Origin: Paenarthrobacter nitroguajacolicus | GTDB taxonomy: Bacteria; Actinomycetota; Actinomycetes; Actinomycetales; Micrococcaceae | Reading direction: 5' to 3' | NCBI RefSeq assembly: GCF_029952445.1 | Contig: NZ_JAQPPK010000017.1 | Coordinates: 51,423-115,422 of the forward strand | DNA: 64,000 bases | Made by a program: the position numbers and the translations under genes | Shown: positions 19,257-27,259 of the stretch, in pieces | How the letters are laid out: the number at the start of each line of letters is the position of its first letter | Position numbering within the stretch: the first letter of the stretch is position 1 | Notes under the pieces: generated by a model | Seen by the model: the letters and a program-made list of their open reading frames with translations, nothing else | The model's database searches: none | What the model was told of the DNA's origin: nothing

Positions 19257-20099
19257 ATGGCAGATAACCAAGCCGTGGGGGCGGGTTCCGCGCCTGCCCC
19301 CACGGTGTTCTTTCTTTCCGACAGCACCGGGATCACCGCCGAAACCCTCGGCAATACCCTGCTGACCCAGTTTCCGGGCCAGCGGCTGGAACGGCGGACC
19401 ATCCCCTTCATCACCACCATCGAACAAGCACGCGAAGTGGTTGCCCTCATCGATGCTGTGGCGGCCACAGGGCCCGTTCCACTCATCTTCTCGACTGCTG
19501 TGGGACAGGACATCCGTGCCATCCTGTCCGAAAGCCGGGGGCAGTTCTTCGATCTGTTCGGCACCCACATCGGGCAACTCGAACAGACGCTCGGCGCGCC
19601 GGCCAACGGCAAACCGGGCCAGGCCCACGGTGTGGGCGACGCTGTCCGCTACCAATCCCGGATGGCCGCCGTCGAATATGCCATTGAACACGACGACGGC
19701 CAATCCCTCCGTGCGCTCGAACGGGCGGAACTGATCCTGATCGCGCCGTCACGTTGCGGTAAGACTCCCACCACCATGTACCTGGCCCTGCAGCACGGCA
19801 TCCTCGCTGCCAACTTCCCCCTGGTCGAAGAAGACTTCGACAACATGGCACTGCCGAAACCACTGCTGCCCTTCGCCAGCAAGTGCTTCGGGCTTACCTC
19901 GCAGCCCGTCCGGCTGAGCCAGATCCGCCAGGAACGCCGGCCCGGCAGCAACTACGCCTCACTGAACCAATGCAGCTTTGAACTGCGGAACGCCGAGGAC
20001 ATGTACCGGGCCAACAACATCCCCTACGTGAACTCCGCCTCCATGTCCGTGGAAGAGATATCCGCTACCGTGCTCCAACGCATGCAACTGCATCACTGA
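19257..20099 (+). CDS. ppsR: PEP synthase regulatory kinase/pyrophosphorylase (PSRP, DUF299)
   Basis: 280 residues. The family motif FFLSDSTGITAETLGNTLL opens the protein, and APSRCGKTPTTMYLA supplies the P-loop; DFDNMALPKPL and ASMSVEEISATVLQ follow. These proteins phosphorylate and dephosphorylate a conserved Thr next to the catalytic His of PEP synthase (using ADP and phosphate), switching it off and on. Its start directly abuts the ppsA stop, so the target and regulator are made together. A hairpin follows the stop. Confidence 0.95.
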   Translation: MADNQAVGAGSAPAPTVFFLSDSTGITAETLGNTLLTQFPGQRLERRTIPFITTIEQAREVVALIDAVAATGPVPLIFSTAVGQDIRAILSESRGQFFDLFGTHIGQLEQTLGAPANGKPGQAHGVGDAVRYQSRMAAVEYAIEHDDGQSLRALERAELILIAPSRCGKTPTTMYLALQHGILAANFPLVEEDFDNMALPKPLLPFASKCFGLTSQPVRLSQIRQERRPGSNYASLNQCSFELRNAEDMYRANNIPYVNSASMSVEEISATVLQRMQLHH

Positions 20100-20102
20100 C
20101 CG

Positions 20103-20127
20103 CGGGATGCTGGGGCGCGGCATCCCG
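20103..20127 (+). terminator. Hairpin after ppsA-ppsR
   Basis: CGGGATGC (20103-20110) pairs with GCATCCCG (20120-20127) across a 9-nt loop, four bases after the ppsR stop. There is no U-tract; the position fits a terminator for ppsA-ppsR. Confidence 0.45.
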
Positions 20128-20242
20128 AATCCGGCGTTCGAGGCCGTGACTGTCCGGATGGGATATGTTGTTATCCGCCGTCGGTGCTGATGCCCGTCGC
20201 AGTACCCCCAGCTACATGCAGAACCTTGAGTCAGGAGCACCC

Positions 20243-20698
20243 GTGCCCAAAAGTCCACGTGATGGGATCGATGCGCAGATTCTTGCCGAACTCCGGCGCA
20301 ACGCCCGCATCAGCCTGGCGCAGTTGGGCGAGAAGGTGCTCCTGTCCCGTAATGCGGTGCGGCAGCGGATCGAGCGGATGGAACGTGATGGCTACATCAA
20401 CGGCTACACCATCAAGGAGTCCGCTGGAGAGGGCGCTCCGACAGTCAACGCGGTTCTCCTGGTCCAGCGGCAGGACAGAATGCGGGGCAGCGATGTCATT
20501 GCAGGGCTGCGTTCCATCCCGGAAATCACCACGTGCGATGTCGTCAGTGGCGAGCTCGACTTGGTGGTGAGGGTCGAAGCTCCGGACGCCGCCAGGATCC
20601 AGGAGATTTGGCGTGAGGTTTCCGAGTTTCCGGGTGTCCGCGACATCACCACTGCCTTGTCCCTCTCGACCGTCATTGACAGGCAGGCTCCCCGCTGA
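20243..20698 (+). CDS. Lrp/AsnC-family transcriptional regulator
   Basis: 151 residues. The N-terminal winged HTH is DAQILAELRRNARISLAQLG and LSRNAVRQRIERMERDGYI; the C-terminal RAM ligand domain contains IPEITTCDVVSGELDLVVRV. AGGAG at 20233-20237, 5 nt before GTG 20243, decides this start over upstream ATG/GTG codons. The gene's end overlaps the convergent aspA by 26 nt. Lrp-type proteins sense amino acids; the neighbouring hom/aldehyde dehydrogenase/aspA operon suggests aspartate or homoserine as effector (inference). Confidence 0.93.
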   Translation: MPKSPRDGIDAQILAELRRNARISLAQLGEKVLLSRNAVRQRIERMERDGYINGYTIKESAGEGAPTVNAVLLVQRQDRMRGSDVIAGLRSIPEITTCDVVSGELDLVVRVEAPDAARIQEIWREVSEFPGVRDITTALSLSTVIDRQAPR

Positions 20699-22085
20699 AC
20701 ATGCGGGAAGTTGGCCCCATCAGTGCCTCGGCCTCCGCAGGAAGGAGCAGTCCTTCGTTGACAGCGATCTCCAGGACGCTCCGTCCGGAGACCAGGGCCC
20801 GATGCGCCAGCCCGGCCGCCACCGTGTATCCAACGAAGGGCAGCAGCGCCGTCGCTTGACCGGTGGAGGCCCGTGCGCGCGAACGCAGCAATGCCTCGTT
20901 GGCCTCGACACCCGTGACGCACAGCTCCCTGAGGACATCGCAACCGTTGGTCAACCAGGAGACTGACTGGAGCAAGGCATGGGCGATGGCCGGCTCGAAC
21001 GCGTTCAGCTGAAGCTGTCCGTTGTCGGCGGCCATGGTGACCGTCAGATCGGCGCCGGCGACGAAGAACGCGATCTGGTTAATGACTTCGGGGATCACCG
21101 GGTTGACCTTGCCGGGCATGATGGAAGAACCTGCCTGACGCGGGGGCAGGCGGATCTCCGCGAGTCCCGTCTGGGGTCCGCTGGAGAGCAGGCGCAGGTC
21201 GCTGCAGATCTTGGACAGTTTTATGGCGGTCCTCTTGAGCGTGCCGGAAAACGTCATGAACGCCCCGGTATCCCACGTCGCTTCGATGAAGTCCCGGGCA
21301 CGAACCAACCGGACCCCGGTGACATCCGAGAGTGTGTCGATGACACGCTTTACATACAGAGGATCCGCGGTAATGCCGGTTCCGATGGCTGTGGCGCCCA
21401 GGCTGCATTCCTTCAGGAGGCCGGCTGCTTCGCCAAGGCGGCGGTGGTCCTCGTCCAAAGTGACGGAGAAGGCGGTGAACTCCTGCCCCAGAGTCATGGG
21501 CACGGCATCCTGCAATTGGGTCCGCCCGACCTTCGGGATGTCCGCGAAAGCCTGTCCGCGTTCGGCGAAGGAAGCCGACAAGAGTCCCAGACGGTCCAGG
21601 AGTTCCTCGACGGCGAACACCAAGGCCAATCGCACTGCCGTCGGGTAGACATCGTTGGTGGACTGGCATTTGTTGACGTGTCCGATCGGGTCGACCACTT
21701 CGTAGCTTCCCCGGGCATGGCCGAGCAATTCCAGCGCCAGGTTGGCGATCACTTCATTGGCGTTCATGTTCGTAGAGGTCCCGGCCCCTCCCTGCACGAC
21801 GTCGATGGGGAAGGCATGGTCTACGCCTCCGGAAGCCACTGTGTCGCAGGCTGAGGCTATGGCCTGGCCGATATCTGCCGGGATCAGTCCGAGTCGGGAG
21901 TTGGTCAGCGCCGCAGCCTTCTTGACGCAGGCGAGAGCACGGACCAAGTGCCGGTGGGTTCCCAATTGGATACCACTGATCGGGAAGTTCAGGAGGGCCC
22001 GTTCAGTGTGGATACCCCACAGGGCGGAGTTGGGAACCGCCAATGTCCCGAGGCTGTCCTTTTCGATTCTCACCCCATTGCTCAT
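20673..22085 (-). CDS. aspA: Aspartate ammonia-lyase
   Basis: 470 residues. N-terminal GTLAVPNSALWGIHTERALLNF, GAGTSTNMNANEVIANLALE and HVNKCQSTNDVYPTAVRLAL, and at about 319-329 the fumarase/aspartase signature GSSIMPGKVNP with the mobile loop Ser, all present. It deaminates L-aspartate to fumarate and ammonia. The ATG overlaps the stop of the upstream aldehyde dehydrogenase (ATGA), making a hom-aldehyde dehydrogenase-aspA operon. Argininosuccinate lyase or fumarase of the same superfamily are less likely because of the NMNANEV and ALWGIHTER stretches. The 3' end overlaps the convergent Lrp gene. Confidence 0.92.
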   Translation of the reverse strand: MSNGVRIEKDSLGTLAVPNSALWGIHTERALLNFPISGIQLGTHRHLVRALACVKKAAALTNSRLGLIPADIGQAIASACDTVASGGVDHAFPIDVVQGGAGTSTNMNANEVIANLALELLGHARGSYEVVDPIGHVNKCQSTNDVYPTAVRLALVFAVEELLDRLGLLSASFAERGQAFADIPKVGRTQLQDAVPMTLGQEFTAFSVTLDEDHRRLGEAAGLLKECSLGATAIGTGITADPLYVKRVIDTLSDVTGVRLVRARDFIEATWDTGAFMTFSGTLKRTAIKLSKICSDLRLLSSGPQTGLAEIRLPPRQAGSSIMPGKVNPVIPEVINQIAFFVAGADLTVTMAADNGQLQLNAFEPAIAHALLQSVSWLTNGCDVLRELCVTGVEANEALLRSRARASTGQATALLPFVGYTVAAGLAHRALVSGRSVLEIAVNEGLLLPAEAEALMGPTSRMFSGEPACQ

Positions 22086-23497
22086 GAGGTGATCGCGATG
22101 ACTTTGGGCTGGGTCATTTCCTCATAGGCGAAGTGGACTCCCTCGCGCCCCATGCTGCCGTATTTGGAGCCGCCGAACGGCATGGCATCATGGCGATAAT
22201 CGGAGGAATCGTTGATCATCACCCCACCGGCGTCGATCGCCTTCGCCGTTTTCAAGGCGCGGTTTAGGTCCTTGGTGAAGACTCCGGCCTGAAGTGCGTA
22301 CTCGCTGTCGTTGGCCAGCCCGATGGCTTCGACGTCGGAGTCGAAAGGCTCGATCAGGACAACCGGGGCGAACAGCTCTTCGCTCCACGCCTCGCAGTTA
22401 CGGGGCACGTTGGTCAGCACGGCCGGGGCCAGGACCGACCCGTGGACGGTGCCGCCGGTGAGCAGCCGCGCCCCCGCGGCAACGGCGTCATCAATCTTGC
22501 GCTTCGCCTCAGCGGCCGAGGCAGCACTGATCATCGGCCCGACGTCGGTCTGTTCCAGGCGCGGGTCGCCTGTTTTCAGAGCGGCCGTTTGGGTGACGAA
22601 GTCTCCGACGAAGGTATCGAAGACTGCCCGGTGGACCAGGATCCGCTGGGCGCCGATGCAGTTCTGCCCTGCCGCCCAGAAGGAACCGGACACACAGGCC
22701 TCGACGGCGGCCGGGATGTCGGCGTCCTCGAACACGATGACCGGGGCATTGCCGCCAAGTTCCATCGACAACCGCTTGAGACCGGCGTTCGCGGCAATGG
22801 CCCGTCCAGTGGCGAACCCACCCGTGAACGAGACCATCCGGACCAGCTTGGAGGAGATGATCGCCTGCGCAACGGACCGGTCTCCGAGGACCACTGTGGC
22901 GAAGTCCGCGGGCAGTCCTGCTTCGCGCAGCAGATCCACCAGGAGGATGGCCGTCAACGGTGTCAGTTGGGAGGGCTTGAGGATGACGGTGTTGCCGCCG
23001 GCTATCGCGGGCCCGAGTTTGTGCGCCACCAGGTTCAAAGCATCGTTGTAGGGGGTGATGGCTGCGATCAGGCCAAGGGGTTCTCGGGTGAACCAGCCCT
23101 GGCGGTTTTCCGAACCGGCGAAAGAGTCGAACGGGACCACTTCGCCGACGTTCCGGCGTGTCTCCGCGGCCGAGAGTTTGAGGGTGTTGACGGCGCGCGA
23201 GACTTCCTTGCGCGCCTGCCTGATGGTCTTGCCGGCCTCTAAAACTATCAGTTCGGCAACTTGTTGGGTACGCTGCTGAAGCAGGTCGGCGGCTGCGTCC
23301 AGGATCCGGCCACGTTCGTGGCGGGGCATGGCCGCGGCAGCCGGTGCCGCAGCGGCGGCACGGATGATTTCAAGCCCAACCTCCGCCTCAGTGCACTGCG
23401 ACAACGTTGCCAGGATGCCGCCGTCGTACTTGTTGTGGACCACCAGGGAGCCGGTGGCTGTCGCCACAGGGGGCGCTGCGATTGCTGTTTCAGGCAC
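22082..23497 (-). CDS. Aldehyde dehydrogenase (candidate aspartate-semialdehyde oxidising)
   Basis: 471 residues, ALDH superfamily. Glu in ELGGNAP and catalytic Cys280 in AAGQNCIGAQ are intact, and GLIAAITPYND replaces the usual GxITPWN region. The branch resembles NAD(P)-dependent phosphonoacetaldehyde/glyceraldehyde-3-phosphate/succinate-semialdehyde dehydrogenases with an unrelated CoA requirement. GTG 23497 is chosen because AAGGGAG lies 7 nt before it and it overlaps the hom stop by 8 nt; the longer frame upstream runs antisense-like through hom. Between homoserine dehydrogenase and aspartase, a role in oxidising aspartate-4-semialdehyde to aspartate is an attractive inference; other semialdehydes are possible. 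Confidence 0.85.
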   Translation of the reverse strand: MPETAIAAPPVATATGSLVVHNKYDGGILATLSQCTEAEVGLEIIRAAAAAPAAAAMPRHERGRILDAAADLLQQRTQQVAELIVLEAGKTIRQARKEVSRAVNTLKLSAAETRRNVGEVVPFDSFAGSENRQGWFTREPLGLIAAITPYNDALNLVAHKLGPAIAGGNTVILKPSQLTPLTAILLVDLLREAGLPADFATVVLGDRSVAQAIISSKLVRMVSFTGGFATGRAIAANAGLKRLSMELGGNAPVIVFEDADIPAAVEACVSGSFWAAGQNCIGAQRILVHRAVFDTFVGDFVTQTAALKTGDPRLEQTDVGPMISAASAAEAKRKIDDAVAAGARLLTGGTVHGSVLAPAVLTNVPRNCEAWSEELFAPVVLIEPFDSDVEAIGLANDSEYALQAGVFTKDLNRALKTAKAIDAGGVMINDSSDYRHDAMPFGGSKYGSMGREGVHFAYEEMTQPKVIAITS

Positions 23498-24536
23498 GAA
23501 CGGCTCCCTTGGCGAATTCGTCGACGGCGATAATGTCCGAGATGAGGGCGTAGGCGGTCTCCACGCGGCCAGCACCGGGGCCGGACACGGTGACGGCGCC
23601 GAGGAGGTCGGTGGTGAAAGAGACGGCGTTGGTGGCGCCGGAGATTCCGGCGAGCGGGTGCCCGGCCGGCAGGGCAACGGGCTGTACGACGGCGGTGACG
23701 GTTCCGTCGGCGTCGCGGCGGGCCTCGCCGATCAGCTTCCACCGGCAACCACGGGCCAGGGCGTCGGCGACGTCCTGGCTGGTGATGTCCTGGATCCCGG
23801 TGGTTTCGACATCGTTGGGATGGATGCCTGCGCCCAGCAGTTCGTTGGCCAGGATCGCGACCTTCAAGCGCACGTCCGAGCCACCGATGTCCGCGGTCGG
23901 ATCGGCCTCCGCATACCCGAGCTCCTGGGCTTCTGCGATGGCCTGCTCAAGACCGAGGCCCGCTTCCATCCTGCCAAGAACGTAGTTGCTGGTTCCGTTG
24001 AGGATTCCTTGCACTGCTCTCAGCTCCAGGCCGCCGAGCACCTTGTGGGCCAGGCGGATCACGGGTGTACCGCTCATAACGGCGCCCTCGTACTCGAATC
24101 GAACGCCGTTGCTTGCGGCGATGGTACTCAACTCCTGGCCCTTCAAAGCCACCGGGCCCTTGTTGGTGGTCACCACATGCTTTCCTGACTCCAGGGCCCA
24201 CCGAACGTGCGAGACTGCAGGTTCTCCGTCGATGGGGCTGGTGAAGGTGGCTTCGACGACGATGTCAGCCGGGCTGTTCTTGATGACATCTTCGTTGCGG
24301 GCCTCGGTGCTTCCGCCCGGCAATCCCTCGAAAGAGGAGCCACGGGGCATGGCAAGCACAGCTGCAAGGTCGATTCCCTCTCCCTGGACGAGTGAGCCAA
24401 AGGCGAGGTCCGTGATGGCCACGACACGGAGTTCGAAGCCGAGGTCAGCGAAGCGCCGGGGTTCGTCGCGGATAAGTTCGGCGAGGGCGCGGTTCACTCC
24501 GCCGAAGCCGATCAGGGCCAGGTTGTATGTCGTCAT
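23490..24536 (-). CDS. hom: Homoserine dehydrogenase, short form without ACT domain
   Basis: 348 residues. N-terminal cofactor loop IGFGGVNRAL, then VVEATF and KHVVTTNKGPVAL, and the catalytic NGTSNYVLGRM, ADPTADIGGSDVRLKVAIL segments with the conserved Asp and Lys. It lacks the C-terminal regulatory ACT domain (biosynthetic actinobacterial Hom is about 430 residues), so it is not expected to be threonine-inhibited. AAGGAG with CCCAC spacing precedes ATG 24536. It is first in an operon with an aldehyde dehydrogenase and aspA, which fits homoserine oxidation rather than threonine biosynthesis (inference); no thrB or thrC is present nearby. Confidence 0.87.
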   Translation of the reverse strand: MTTYNLALIGFGGVNRALAELIRDEPRRFADLGFELRVVAITDLAFGSLVQGEGIDLAAVLAMPRGSSFEGLPGGSTEARNEDVIKNSPADIVVEATFTSPIDGEPAVSHVRWALESGKHVVTTNKGPVALKGQELSTIAASNGVRFEYEGAVMSGTPVIRLAHKVLGGLELRAVQGILNGTSNYVLGRMEAGLGLEQAIAEAQELGYAEADPTADIGGSDVRLKVAILANELLGAGIHPNDVETTGIQDITSQDVADALARGCRWKLIGEARRDADGTVTAVVQPVALPAGHPLAGISGATNAVSFTTDLLGAVTVSGPGAGRVETAYALISDIIAVDEFAKGAVRA

Positions 24537-24684
24537 GTGGGCTCCTTGGTGGGGCTGGTTGTTGTCCTTCAAGCTTCTGTCCCGGGAGTGTCAGTTCCCT
24601 ATGGGCGAAACGGCCGCCAGGGATGACGAAACGCCCAAATGCAATCACTTTTCGGCCCTTTCGATCGGCCACTACGCTGTAGCT

Positions 24685-25096
24685 GTGAACGAGCAACCAG
24701 ATGTTGGCCCCTTTTTCCACGGTACGAAAGCCGATCTTCGGGCAGGAGATCTCCTCCGTGCGGGCTTCAGGTCGAACTACCGTCCGGAAGTGGTGATGAA
24801 CCATATCTATTTCACGGCCCTGCGCGACGGTGCGGGCCTCGCCGCCGAGCTCGCTGCCGGCGGGGGGTGAACCGCGCGTGTATGAGGTGGAGCCGACCGG
24901 TACTTTCGAGGACGATCCGAATGTCACCGACAAGAAGTTTCCCGGCAACCCCACAAGGTCTTATCGCAGTTCGGCACCGCTGAAAGTGGTGGGGGAAGTC
25001 ACCGACTGGACACGACTGGCGCCGGAGGCCCTGAAGGCGTGGAAGGATCGTTTGGCCGCGATCCTTGAGGACGAACGTGGTGAAATCATCAATTGA
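24685..25096 (+). pseudogene. arr: Rifampin ADP-ribosyltransferase, frameshifted
   Basis: Two frames together give a complete Arr-like protein of about 136 residues. The first half runs from GTG 24685 (FFHGTKADLRAGDLL, GFRSNYRPEVVMNHIYFTA) and hits TGA at 24868-24870; the second frame continues with PRVYEVEPTGTFEDDPNVTD and KKFPGNPTRSYRS to the TGA at 25094. The break is at a run of six G (24862-24867); removing one G restores LAAELAAGGGEPRVYEVEP. Arr transfers ADP-ribose from NAD to the C23 hydroxyl of rifamycins. Whether this is a real +1 frameshift or a homopolymer read error cannot be settled from the sequence. Confidence 0.88.
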
Positions 25097-25131
25097 CGCC
25101 GGGTGCCATCGGGGACTACTTGTCGCAAAGT

Positions 25132-25152
25132 AATAAGCATGCTTGGCTTATT
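25132..25152. promoter_or_regulatory. TAAG-N4-CTTG near-palindrome upstream of the ChaB gene
   Basis: TAAG (25134-25137), CATG, CTTG (25142-25145); the core AAGCATGCTT is a perfect 10-bp palindrome. A wider dyad AATAAGC (25132-25138) with GCTTATT (25146-25152) overlaps it. It lies 40-58 bp before ATG 25192, like related sites at 13274 and 45478. Confidence 0.4.
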
Positions 25153-25191
25153 GAAATGGCCCGGTAAGGCGGGCCCGGCAGTGGAGGCGGC

Positions 25192-25617
25192 ATGCCAAAG
25201 ACCGGGAAGAACCATCACGCCCGCAAGGATGAATTGCCTTCGACCTTGCAGCGTTCGGAGCAGAAGGCCCAGGACACCTTCGCCAAGACCTACGACTCTG
25301 CGATGGAGTCCTACGACGACGACTCGAGCCGGGCTGCCCGCACCGCTTTCGCTTCCCTGAAACACAGCTACGAGAAGGTCGGAGACCACTGGGAGCCCAA
25401 GGAAGAGCGCGGTCCTTCCGATGCGCACGCCGAAGAAGGCATCGACTCGACCAAGCCAACAGCTGGGGGAGTGGATGCCAATGCATCGAAGGCGCACCTT
25501 TACCAGAGGGCGCAACAGCTTGGTATCAAAGGCCGTTCGAAGATGACCAAAGATGAGCTGGTGCAAGCGCTGCAAAAGGCCAATGACGCGGCCACCCGGA
25601 AGGCGCGCGAGGGCTGA
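25192..25617 (+). CDS. ChaB-domain protein with C-terminal Rho_N/SAP-like domain
   Basis: 141 residues. Residues about 12-66 (ELPSTLQRSEQKAQDTFAKT, AARTAFASLKHSYEKVGDHW) match the ChaB domain, once tied to the ChaA cation antiporter by gene neighbourhood in E. coli but of unclear function. After an acidic linker, residues about 100-135 (KAHLYQRAQQLGIKGRSKMTKDELVQALQKA) form a Rho N-terminal/SAP-like helix pair of the nucleic-acid-binding type. GGAGG 4 nt before ATG 25192 fixes the start. Similar proteins in actinobacteria are often stress-induced; the upstream dyad fits that idea. Confidence 0.85.
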   Translation: MPKTGKNHHARKDELPSTLQRSEQKAQDTFAKTYDSAMESYDDDSSRAARTAFASLKHSYEKVGDHWEPKEERGPSDAHAEEGIDSTKPTAGGVDANASKAHLYQRAQQLGIKGRSKMTKDELVQALQKANDAATRKAREG

Positions 25618-25629
25618 AGCCGAAAATGC

Positions 25630-25666
25630 CTTGGGCAGGGCCACCGATGTGGTGGCCCTGCCCAAG
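25630..25666 (+). terminator. Strong hairpin after ChaB gene
   Basis: Perfect 16-bp stem: CTTGGGCAGGGCCACC (25630-25645) and GGTGGCCCTGCCCAAG (25651-25666) around a 5-nt loop, 13 nt past the stop codon. No clear U-tract. Confidence 0.75.
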
Positions 25667-25798
25667 ATGCGCCGGTATCCCTTCCTGCGCCCGTCCATCG
25701 GGCTACCTGTTGCGGCGGTGTGCAGGATGTGGTCCCCGGCGCTCACCGGGAAGACTGCGCCCGGCGACTCTCGACGGCGTTCTGCCGCGAATTCTGCC

Positions 25799-27247
25799 CT
25801 ACATGATTCCGGTGGGAACCAGCAGTGCCCATGCCAGGGCCGGGGCTACGAGAACCACGCCGCCCGCGTAGGCCATGAGCTGCTTGTACACGCGCTGGCG
25901 GTCTTCGTCGCGGGCGTTGGCGACAACCAAGGCTCCATCGGTGGAGAAGGGCGATACATCCACCACGGTTGCGGCGATGGCCAAGGCTGCCACAGTTCCT
26001 GAGGCACTGAGGGAGCTCGTTGCCAGCAGGGGCCCGGCCAGGGGAATGAAGGCAGTAAGGAGTGCGGTGGAGGAAGCGAAGGCAGATCCAACGCCAATGA
26101 CGTAGCAGAGGACCAGAGCGATGAGCAGCGGTGCGCCCAAAGCCAGGGCCATCTCGGCGAGGGTGTCGATCACGCCGACGTGCTGGAGCAAGGAAACGTA
26201 CGTGATCATGCCCGCCACCAGCAGGACGGTGGACCAGGAGACGCCGCTGATAAAGGTCTTGTGCTCCTTGATGTTGACGAACGCCAACAGCAAACCGGCC
26301 GACAAGGCTACGAAGCCAATCGGCATGTGGAAGCCGAGGGTGCAGACGAGGATCGCGAGGATGAGCGCCAGCGTGAGTAGCTGCTGTCCACCGGGACGTC
26401 CAACGCGGGCGGTGTCCAGGCCTGCATATTCGTTGGAGTGCTTGTCGCGAAGCTTGCCCATCAGGGCGAAGATCACGATTGTCAGCGCCGACAGAATGAG
26501 GTTCAAGGCGAAGCTGGCAAGGAACAGGGCACCTTGGTCGATGGGGAAGTCATTCTTGTGTGCAATGTCGTGGACGAGGACGCCGGCAACGGACAAGGGC
26601 GAGAAGCCTCCGGCATGTGCTCCGTTGATGACGAAAGCGCCCATGAGGACCGGGTGGATGCGGGATTCGTAGGCCAAGCCCAGTGCGGCCGGTGCCAGCA
26701 GCGCAACAGCCGCCGGGCTGAAGGTCCCGAGCGCCGTGAGGGCCGCGGCCATGAGGAAAAAGACCCACGGCAGGAGCAGGGTCTTGCCCCTGACCATCCT
26801 GACGCAACTTTGGACGATGATGTCGATCGAGCCGTTCCGCTGCGCCATGCTGAAGAAGTAGGTGACGCCAATGATGGTCAGGACGATGCTGGCAGGGAAC
26901 TCCTCGAGAATCTGCTTGTCCGTCATTCCCAGCACGAAGTAGCCGACGCCGAAGGAGGCCACCAGCCCCATCACGCCGATGTTCAGCGGCCACTTGGTCG
27001 CGACGACGAACATCACCACAAGTATGACCAGCGGGATAATCTGCGTGGCGGTCATGGTCGGCTCCGATTCAGGGGTGGCCGCAGGGTTGAAGATGGCACC
27101 CCCGAACAGGATGGCGACCAGGCCAAGGATGACGGAAGCGGCAACCGTTATCAGCAGGATACGGCGGTGGATGCCGGGACGATTGGAAGGCTGTTCCCGG
27201 ATGTCGCTCCCTGCTTCGGGAGCCGGTTGGTAGATAGTTTTGGCCAT
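25799..27247 (-). CDS. matC: Dicarboxylate carrier, MatC-like permease
   Basis: 482 residues, about 12-13 hydrophobic segments. After a soluble N terminus the sequence ATQIIPLVILVVMFVVATKW and LNIGVMGLVASFGVGYFVLG is characteristic of the MatC N-terminal domain (malonate/dicarboxylate carriers), followed by a second hydrophobic half. GAGGAGTTAACACC precedes ATG 27247. It is 12 nt downstream of the PrpF-family gene, so transporter and isomerase are likely expressed together to take up and process a tricarboxylic or dicarboxylic acid. Confidence 0.85.
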   Translation of the reverse strand: MAKTIYQPAPEAGSDIREQPSNRPGIHRRILLITVAASVILGLVAILFGGAIFNPAATPESEPTMTATQIIPLVILVVMFVVATKWPLNIGVMGLVASFGVGYFVLGMTDKQILEEFPASIVLTIIGVTYFFSMAQRNGSIDIIVQSCVRMVRGKTLLLPWVFFLMAAALTALGTFSPAAVALLAPAALGLAYESRIHPVLMGAFVINGAHAGGFSPLSVAGVLVHDIAHKNDFPIDQGALFLASFALNLILSALTIVIFALMGKLRDKHSNEYAGLDTARVGRPGGQQLLTLALILAILVCTLGFHMPIGFVALSAGLLLAFVNIKEHKTFISGVSWSTVLLVAGMITYVSLLQHVGVIDTLAEMALALGAPLLIALVLCYVIGVGSAFASSTALLTAFIPLAGPLLATSSLSASGTVAALAIAATVVDVSPFSTDGALVVANARDEDRQRVYKQLMAYAGGVVLVAPALAWALLVPTGIM

Positions 27248-27259
27248 GGTGTTAACTCC

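Noticed and set aside
17508..19703. 731-codon reverse-strand open frame opposite ppsA and ppsR
   Set aside because: It is antisense to two clearly identified genes, lacks family resemblance and a ribosome site, and long antisense open frames are common in GC-rich DNA.
22082..23677. Longer start for the aldehyde dehydrogenase
   Set aside because: The extra 60 codons lie opposite the end of hom, are Pro/Ser-rich and not family-like; the GTG with AAGGGAG fits better.
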